A stretch of 12,162 nucleotides of DNA from Planctomicrobium sp. (GTDB lineage Bacteria; Planctomycetota; Planctomycetia; Planctomycetales; Planctomycetaceae): positions 1 through 12,162 of the forward strand of contig JAJDEL010000406.1 of assembly GCA_029259835.1 (NCBI GenBank). The letters are read 5' to 3'. Below are positions 7,115 to 12,162 of this stretch, in pieces (position 1 is the first letter of the stretch; every line of letters begins with the position of its first letter). The notes beneath the pieces are model-generated. The model was not told the DNA's origin. It made no database searches and worked only from the letters and a program-made list of their open reading frames with translations. The position numbers and the translations under genes were made by a program.

Positions 7115-8233
7115 ATGAGCGATACTCTCAACGCTGCCATGGTCGGACTTGGATTTGGGGCAGAATTCATTCCGATCTACAAGGCACATCCGAATGTGAA
7201 CATGGCAGCGCTTTGCCGTCGGAATGAAGTCGAGCTGAACAAATCTGGCGATCAATTTGAAATTGAGAAACGTTACACGAGCTACGAAGACGTTCTCGCC
7301 GATCCAGACATCGATTTCGTTCACATCAACAGCCCGATTCCTGACCATGCCTGGATGTCGCTACAAGCACTCGATGCCGGCAAGCATGTGATGTGTACAG
7401 TGCCGATGGCGACGACGATTGAAGAGTGTCAGCAGATTGTCGAAAAAGTCAAAGAGACCGGCCTGAAATACATGATGGCGGAGACCGTCGTCTACAGCCG
7501 AGAGTATCTGTTCATCAAAGATCTGTACGACAAAGGCGAACTTGGAAAAATCCAGCATCTTGCGGCATCACATCCGCAAGATATGGACGGCTGGCCCAGC
7601 TACTGGGAAGAAATGATCCCGATGCACTACGCGACGCACGTCGTCAGCCCGTGTCTGGGATTGATCGACGGTCTGGCAGAGTACGTCAGTTGTTTCGGCT
7701 CCGGCACCGTGCGAGACGACATCGCCGAGAAATCCGGAAACCAGTTTGCAGTCGAAAGCTGTCATATTAAAGTGAAAGACACCGATCTGACGGCTCACAT
7801 CTGGAGATGCCTGTACGATGTCGCCCGTCAATATCGGGAAAGCTTCGACGTCTACGGCACGAAGAAAAGTTTCGAGTGGACCCTCGTCGAAAACGAGCCA
7901 CATGTTATCCACACAGCAAAGAAACCAGAGCCGGAAATTCCAGAGAAGATCGAAGTGCCGGACTTCGCTCACTTGCTGCCTGAAGAAATCCGTCGTTTCA
8001 CCTTACCTGCGGAGATTCACGATGCTGAGCACCTGTCATTCCTCCAAGGTGGCGGACACGGCGGTTCTCATCCGCACCTTGTTAACGAGTTTGTGAACGC
8101 GTTGCTCGAAGATCGAGAGCCAATGCCAAATGCGGTCACCAGTGCAAACTGGACCTGCGTCGGAATCTGTGCTCACGAATCAGCACTCAAAGGTGGCGAA
8201 ATTGTGAAGCTGCCGGAATTTACACTGGCATAG
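7115..8233 (+). CDS. Gfo/Idh/MocA-family protein with altered catalytic motif
   Basis: This 372-residue protein has the two-domain layout of the Gfo/Idh/MocA NAD(P)-dependent oxidoreductases, which usually act on sugars or cyclitols. The N-terminal Rossmann fold starts with MVGLGFGAEF, its glycine motif GLGFGA lying at residues 11-16. The segment IDFVHINSPIPDHAWMSLQALDAGKHVMC matches the family's second conserved block. The usual E-K-P after GKHV is T-V-P here (residues 95-97), so the catalytic lysine is replaced by valine. The substrate-domain histidine segment HYATHVVSP is present. The ATG at 7115 is chosen because the Rossmann strand begins right after it and AGAAAGAG precedes it. The open frame extends back to 7031, but that part is intergenic repeat sequence. 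It may act on an unusual substrate, use another residue, or be non-catalytic. The downstream membrane protein, 26 bases away, may be co-transcribed. Confidence 0.88.
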   Translation: MSDTLNAAMVGLGFGAEFIPIYKAHPNVNMAALCRRNEVELNKSGDQFEIEKRYTSYEDVLADPDIDFVHINSPIPDHAWMSLQALDAGKHVMCTVPMATTIEECQQIVEKVKETGLKYMMAETVVYSREYLFIKDLYDKGELGKIQHLAASHPQDMDGWPSYWEEMIPMHYATHVVSPCLGLIDGLAEYVSCFGSGTVRDDIAEKSGNQFAVESCHIKVKDTDLTAHIWRCLYDVARQYRESFDVYGTKKSFEWTLVENEPHVIHTAKKPEPEIPEKIEVPDFAHLLPEEIRRFTLPAEIHDAEHLSFLQGGGHGGSHPHLVNEFVNALLEDREPMPNAVTSANWTCVGICAHESALKGGEIVKLPEFTLA

Positions 8234-8259
8234 AAGTCGTTTGTAGCGAGTAAAGCCAA

Positions 8260-8913
8260 ATGTCTCAGCCTGAACTCTCGATGCAAAGTCTCTGGTTGCG
8301 ATACGTACTTTCAGGTGTGGTGTACGTCGTATCAACTCTCATTGCCTACCAGCTTTTGATGACCATTCCGTCATCGTGGGTTTTCTCACCATTGTTCCTC
8401 GCGGTGAACTACTCCGTCTTCGCGGTGGCGTTAGCTGGATTGTTGGCACCTAAGTTTCTTCAACGAAGCGGTACAAAGGAGTGGCGTTATGCATCGTACA
8501 TGCTATTTGCATGCGGCCTCATCGACTTGCTGGTACTCGTTTTGGTACTGCTGGCATACTCTAATGATTTGTTTTTTGTGTTGTCAGTTAGCTTGTTGTG
8601 GAGTGTCTTTCGACCGCTGTCATTGCTCTTACTTATTCAAAGCTTGCACGACTTAGTCTTTGCCGTAATGCCTAAAACTTATCAACCTTCATTGTTTCTC
8701 GTAAAAGTATTTATCGTTTATTTTGCAGTCATCCTGGCATATAGACTCGACATCCCTGAATTCCGGCGTGAGCCAAATCCGAATAGATTCGATGCTGCCA
8801 GAAAAGAGTTGGAAGAGCACGAACGCTGGGTTGAGCAGGAGCGCAGGGAAGGTCGAGAACACCCAGAACTCAAAGTAGATGAGGAGCCTCCGGAAGAAGG
8901 GACTTCGAATTGA
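8260..8913 (+). CDS. multi-pass membrane protein of unknown function
   Basis: This encodes 217 residues of a kind I do not recognise. Five hydrophobic segments are visible, at about residues 14-34, 42-64, 80-99, 104-126 and 145-161. A strongly charged tail of about 55 residues follows, rich in Glu and Arg (for example KELEEHERWVEQERREG), probably helical and in the cytoplasm. There are no metal-binding or catalytic motifs that I can name. The ATG at 8260 follows only a weak purine stretch (GAGTAAAG). A second ATG at 8281 is possible and would still precede the first helix. It begins 26 bases after the oxidoreductase gene, which suggests a shared transcript. The stop codon is TGA. Confidence 0.75.
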   Translation: MSQPELSMQSLWLRYVLSGVVYVVSTLIAYQLLMTIPSSWVFSPLFLAVNYSVFAVALAGLLAPKFLQRSGTKEWRYASYMLFACGLIDLLVLVLVLLAYSNDLFFVLSVSLLWSVFRPLSLLLLIQSLHDLVFAVMPKTYQPSLFLVKVFIVYFAVILAYRLDIPEFRREPNPNRFDAARKELEEHERWVEQERREGREHPELKVDEEPPEEGTSN

Positions 8914-8956
8914 AAAGCCGAATTTTGCGTGGAAGGACGGGCGGTATCTCCTTCCC

Positions 8957-8989
8957 TTGACTGTTGTCTCGAGCCAATCTTTCTATACT
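8957..8989 (+). promoter_or_regulatory. possible promoter for the cytochrome gene
   Basis: TTGACT (8957-8962) resembles a -35 box and TATACT (8984-8989) is a good -10 box, 45 bases before the GTG start. The 21-base spacer is longer than the usual 16-18, so either this -35 is not the one used or the site is fortuitous. A weaker TTGTCT at 8964-8969 would give a 14-base spacer. The call rests mostly on the -10 box. Confidence 0.3.
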
Positions 8990-9034
8990 CATTCTCGCAA
9001 CGAGTATGCCCACACATCACACGGAGTCAACACT

Positions 9035-10807
9035 GTGAATCGAATTCTCATTTCGCTTTTCCTGATTTTACTTGCGGTTCCAGCGATTGCTGGGACGTCT
9101 AACAGTTTGATGGACATTTCTACGGACGGGCAGTTGCTTGTTTGCTCGAATCGTGATGCTGGCACGCTGTCCGTCGTGGATCTCGCTACAAACAAAAAAC
9201 TACGAGAGGTGAAAGTCGGTCGGCATCCGGAAGGTGTGACGTTCGTCGGTGACACGCATCATGTTGCTGTTGCGATTTATGGTGAAGACCGGATTGAATT
9301 TATTGATGCCGATTCCGGATCAAAGACCGGGACTGTCGATGTTTTTGATGAACCTTACTCGATCGTCTCCAATGCTGACGGGTCTCGAATTTGGGCAACA
9401 CTGGAATATCCCGGCGAAGTCATTGAGATCGATCCAGCGAAGAAGACCATCCTTCGCAAAGTTCAGGCAGGCAATTTCCTGCGAGGTTTAGCGCTCACGG
9501 CGAAGAGTCAACTTCTTGTCACCGAGTACCTGACGGGAGTGGTGAAAGCGGTTGATATCAAGAGTTTCAAAGTCGTCGATGAATGGAATGGATCTTCCGA
9601 AGATAATCTTGCTCGGCAAATTACAACACACCCAGAGTGGGCGAAGGCGTATCTTCCTCATCAGCGTTCACTGATCACAGTAAATCACGGTTCCGGGTCG
9701 ATTTTTCCTTATCTTGGAATTGTCAATCTTGAAGAGGGTGAAGGTTCTCGACGAAAACGAAAGCAAATGGATTCATTTCGCGGAACGTATGTTGTCGCCA
9801 ATCCCTGGGAAGTTGCGATTGCTCCGGATGGAAAGCGGCTCTACATCGTCTTTAGTGGTACCGACGATATGTTTGTCTGCAACCTCGTCAACGATGACTA
9901 TCGCGAAGTTGAATTTGCCGGGCTGATAAGAACACATTCGAACCCACGTGCTGTGAAAGTTTCACCGGATTCTAAAACGTTTTACGTTTACAATGCTCTC
10001 GATTTTACTGTCGATGTTTACAATGCAGAAAATCTGCGACTCAAGGGGAGTGTTCAAGTGACAAATTGGTCGGGCAGTCCTGACGTTCTGCTCGGCAAGA
10101 AACTGTTCTATACCGCCCATCCGCCAATGACGAGTCGCCGGTGGATTTCCTGCTCGAGTTGCCATCCAGATGGGGACTCCGATGGTCGCACCTGGCAACA
10201 GCCGGAAGGTCTTCGCGGAACGCAACCGATGTTTGGACTTAAGTATACACATCCGATTCACTGGTCGGCGGATCGCGATGAAGTGCATGACTTCGAACAC
10301 ACGATCCGCTCGCGATTGATGGGCGGACGTGGTTTGATTAAAGGAAAAGTGAATGAAAGCCTCGGACGGCCGAACAAAGGTTTGTCAAAAGAACTCGATG
10401 CACTCGCTGACTACACGAACTCGCACTCGTTTGAACTGAGTCCTCACGCGAAATCGGGACTGAGCGATTCAGCGAAACGTGGGAAAAAACTTTTCTATTC
10501 GACCAAAGTCGGCTGTGCCAAGTGCCACTCCGGTTCGTACCTGACTGACCAGAAAATGCACGATGTTGGCACCGGCGATGGAACAGACGATCCGACTGAA
10601 AAATTAGGACCAGAGTTCGATACTCCAACATTGCTGGGGCTGTATCGTTCGGCTCCGTATCTGCATCATGGCAAGGCAAAGTCGATTGAAGAAGTCCTCA
10701 CGACACAAAATAAGAATGACAAGCACGGTCAAACGAGCCATCTGAACGAAAAGCAGATTGCTGATTTGGTCGCGTTCATTCAAGCGTTGCCTTATGAGTC
10801 GCCGTAG
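9035..10807 (+). CDS. exported beta-propeller / di-haem cytochrome c fusion
   Basis: The product has 590 residues. It starts with a signal peptide (NRILISLFLILLAVPAIAG), so it is exported. Residues of about 20-345 look like YVTN-type beta-propeller repeats, with blades such as GTLSVVDLATNKKLREVKVG and later LYIVFSG and TFYVYNALDFTVDVYNAE. The C-terminal part has two haem c sites, CSSCH at 373-377 and CAKCH at 494-498. The ending FDTPTLLGLYRSAPYLHHGKAKSIEEVL is typical of the MauG/cytochrome c peroxidase-like group. It probably carries out periplasmic electron transfer or peroxidase-like oxidation, with the propeller binding a partner; the substrate is unknown. The GTG at 9035 is chosen because CGGAG lies eight bases upstream and the signal peptide begins directly. 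The frame is open back to 8879, but that part overlaps the preceding gene and has no signal-like sequence. The palindromic repeat copy 2 follows the stop. Confidence 0.88.
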   Translation: MNRILISLFLILLAVPAIAGTSNSLMDISTDGQLLVCSNRDAGTLSVVDLATNKKLREVKVGRHPEGVTFVGDTHHVAVAIYGEDRIEFIDADSGSKTGTVDVFDEPYSIVSNADGSRIWATLEYPGEVIEIDPAKKTILRKVQAGNFLRGLALTAKSQLLVTEYLTGVVKAVDIKSFKVVDEWNGSSEDNLARQITTHPEWAKAYLPHQRSLITVNHGSGSIFPYLGIVNLEEGEGSRRKRKQMDSFRGTYVVANPWEVAIAPDGKRLYIVFSGTDDMFVCNLVNDDYREVEFAGLIRTHSNPRAVKVSPDSKTFYVYNALDFTVDVYNAENLRLKGSVQVTNWSGSPDVLLGKKLFYTAHPPMTSRRWISCSSCHPDGDSDGRTWQQPEGLRGTQPMFGLKYTHPIHWSADRDEVHDFEHTIRSRLMGGRGLIKGKVNESLGRPNKGLSKELDALADYTNSHSFELSPHAKSGLSDSAKRGKKLFYSTKVGCAKCHSGSYLTDQKMHDVGTGDGTDDPTEKLGPEFDTPTLLGLYRSAPYLHHGKAKSIEEVLTTQNKNDKHGQTSHLNEKQIADLVAFIQALPYESP

Positions 10808-10829
10808 CGTTTTGAGCAGAGAAGCACGG

Positions 10830-10858
10830 TTTGCCGTACACTTTAAGTGTACGGCGAA
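10830..10858. repeat. 12-bp hairpin after the cytochrome gene, copy 2 of the palindromic repeat
   Basis: GCCGTACAC (10833-10841) pairs with GTGTACGGC (10847-10855) around the loop TTTAA. The stem extends outward by TTT against GAA, with one G-T wobble. Its flank, stem and loop match the hairpin at 4834-4862. The two differences in the stem core (AC to GT on the left arm, GT to AC on the right arm) are compensatory, so the pairing is kept. It starts 22 bases after the cytochrome stop and lacks a T-run, so a role in termination or 3'-end protection is possible but unproven. Confidence 0.75.
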
Positions 10859-10889
10859 AGATCATTTGTCAAAATGCTCTTCTGCATCG

Positions 10890-10916
10890 TTGACGCTTTG
10901 CCCGTCTCCGCATACT
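10890..10916 (+). promoter_or_regulatory. possible trpB promoter
   Basis: TTGACG (10890-10895) resembles a -35 box, and CATACT (10911-10916) matches the -10 consensus at four of six positions, with a 15-base spacer. The leader to the trpB ATG would be about 70 bases. I see no Trp-rich leader peptide or attenuator-like stems in it. This is a weak call. Confidence 0.2.
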
Positions 10917-10991
10917 CTCGCTTTTGCATGTTGATGTTGTTTCTAATGTACTTTAGCGCCCTTGATATTGATTTAGAAAGCTCACACTCCG

Positions 10992-12162
10992 ATGACATCT
11001 GCGACGAAAAGTGTTCCTGACGAACAAGGGAGATTTGGCGAATTTGGAAGGCGTTTCGTCCCTGAAACCTTGATGGCTGCCCTCGATCAGCTGGAAGAAG
11101 AGTATGCTCGGGCAAAAAATGATCCCGACTTCAATGCTCAGCTTGATCACCTCCTCAAGACCTATGTCGGTCGCCCCAGCCCGCTTTATTTTGCTGAGCG
11201 TCTGACTGAACATTGTGGTGGTGCGAAAATTTACCTGAAGCGAGAAGACCTCAACCACACCGGTGCGCACAAGATCAACAACACAATCGGCCAGGCGTTG
11301 CTTACCCTACGGATGGGGAAGCAACGCGTTATCGCCGAGACCGGAGCCGGTCAGCATGGCGTTGCGACAGCAACTGCCTGTGCCCGATTCGGACTCGACT
11401 GTGTTGTGTACATGGGCGAAGAAGACATTCGGCGCCAGAAGCTCAACGTCTTCTTGATGCAGAATATGGGAGCGGAAGTGAGAAGCGTCACTTCCGGGTC
11501 CAGAACACTTCGTGATGCAATTAACGAAGCGATGCGAGACTGGATGGGAAGCGTTGAGTCAACGCATTACATCCTCGGCTCCGTCGTTGGGCCACATCCG
11601 TTTCCAGTCATCGTTCGTGATTTCCAATCGGTCATTGGTAAGGAAACTCGCGAGCAGTGCATTGAATCTCTTGATCGACTCCCAGATGAAGTGATCGCCT
11701 GCGTCGGTGGCGGATCGAACGCCGCAGGTATGTTTTATCCATTCGTGGAAGATTACGACGTGAAGCTGACCGGTGTCGAAGCCGGCGGACGCGGTCCGAA
11801 ACCTGGTGATCATGCCAGTCCGCTGACGTATGGTTCACCTGGGATTTTGCATGGCAGTTACAGTTATGTGATGCAGAATTCAGATGGTCAAACCGAAGAT
11901 GTTCATTCGATTTCTGCAGGACTAGATTACCCAGGTGTCGGACCGGAACACAGTTACTGGAAAGAGACAGGACGCGTCGAATACACAGTCGCGAACGATG
12001 ACGAAGCGCTCTCGACTTTCAAGATGTTTGCTAAGTTAGAGGGAATCTTGCCCGCCGTGGAAAGTTCTCATGCTCTTGCTCATGCCATGAAGGCTGCGAA
12101 AAAACGATCTAAAGACGATGTCATCGTCGTCTGCCTTTCCGGTCGTGGAGACAAAGATATCA
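10992..12162 (+). CDS. trpB: tryptophan synthase beta chain (3' end cut by window)
   Basis: TrpB joins indole and serine to make tryptophan, using pyridoxal phosphate, as part of the alpha2-beta2 tryptophan synthase. The 390 codons present run from [24 protein letters not shown] sequence ([16 protein letters not shown]) to LSGRGDKDI, which in the family is within about 10-15 residues of the end. The PLP lysine is K94 in HTGAHKINN, the catalytic glutamate lies in ETGAGQHG, and the phosphate-binding loop GGGSNAAG is intact. One oddity is [10 protein letters not shown] where most TrpB proteins have GEFGGRFVPE. The ATG at 10992 fits the family N-terminus, though no strong Shine-Dalgarno sequence precedes it. 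trpA would be expected nearby downstream, but nothing in the window shows it. Confidence 0.96.
   Translation, partial: MTSATKSVPDEQGRFGEFGRRFVPETLMAALDQLEEEYARAKNDPDFNAQLDHLLKTYVGRPSPLYFAERLTEHCGGAKIYLKREDLNHTGAHKINNTIGQALLTLRMGKQRVIAETGAGQHGVATATACARFGLDCVVYMGEEDIRRQKLNVFLMQNMGAEVRSVTSGSRTLRDAINEAMRDWMGSVESTHYILGSVVGPHPFPVIVRDFQSVIGKETREQCIESLDRLPDEVIACVGGGSNAAGMFYPFVEDYDVKLTGVEAGGRGPKPGDHASPLTYGSPGILHGSYSYVMQNSDGQTEDVHSISAGLDYPGVGPEHSYWKETGRVEYTVANDDEALSTFKMFAKLEGILPAVESSHALAHAMKAAKKRSKDDVIVVCLSGRGDKDI

Noticed and set aside
8879..9034. Start of the cytochrome gene at 8879
   Set aside because: The extra 52 codons overlap the previous gene and hide the signal peptide. GTG 9035 has a good Shine-Dalgarno sequence.

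Overview
The window looks like a piece of a planctomycete-type chromosome (moderate GC, a typical Nqr operon, an oxidoreductase of the Gfo/Idh/MocA family, a beta-propeller cytochrome c, long intergenic stretches with short repeated motifs). The taxonomic guess rests on general resemblance only; no rRNA or other marker gene is present.

Positions 2-4806 (+) hold nqrB, nqrC, nqrD, nqrE and nqrF, five of the six subunits of the Na+-translocating NADH:quinone oxidoreductase; nqrA would lie just upstream, outside the window. NqrF takes electrons from NADH through FAD and a [2Fe-2S] cluster, the NqrD/NqrE pair holds a membrane iron centre, and covalent FMN on NqrC and NqrB passes electrons on to quinone while Na+ is exported.

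The outstanding observation is in nqrF. The reading frame is full length (405 residues) and aligns end to end with the family, but one codon is an in-frame TGA (3817-3819). It falls exactly on the third of the four cysteine ligands of the [2Fe-2S] cluster (C-x5-C-x2-TGA-x31-C). A GC-rich hairpin with a bulge and a G in the second loop position begins 18 nt after the TGA, at the spacing and with the shape of a bacterial SECIS element. The simplest exciting reading is a selenocysteine-containing NqrF, with selenium as an Fe-S ligand in a central respiratory complex. A Cys-to-stop point mutation or a base-call error is the main alternative. TGA ends other genes here, so it is not simply reassigned.

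Positions 4834-4862 carry a long perfect hairpin between nqrF and a convergent minus-strand gene for a large P-loop GTPase (4879-6744). A second hairpin of the same design, with two compensatory base-pair changes, follows the cytochrome gene (10830-10858), so these are copies of one small palindromic repeat family. The 6751-7114 gap holds short degenerate repeats.

Positions 7115-10807 (+) hold an atypical Gfo/Idh/MocA-family protein lacking the usual EKP lysine, a five-helix membrane protein of unknown function, and an exported beta-propeller/di-haem cytochrome c fusion. The window ends inside trpB (from 10992), the tryptophan synthase beta chain, which lacks only its last few codons. No RNA genes, CRISPR arrays, insertion sequences or phage genes were seen.
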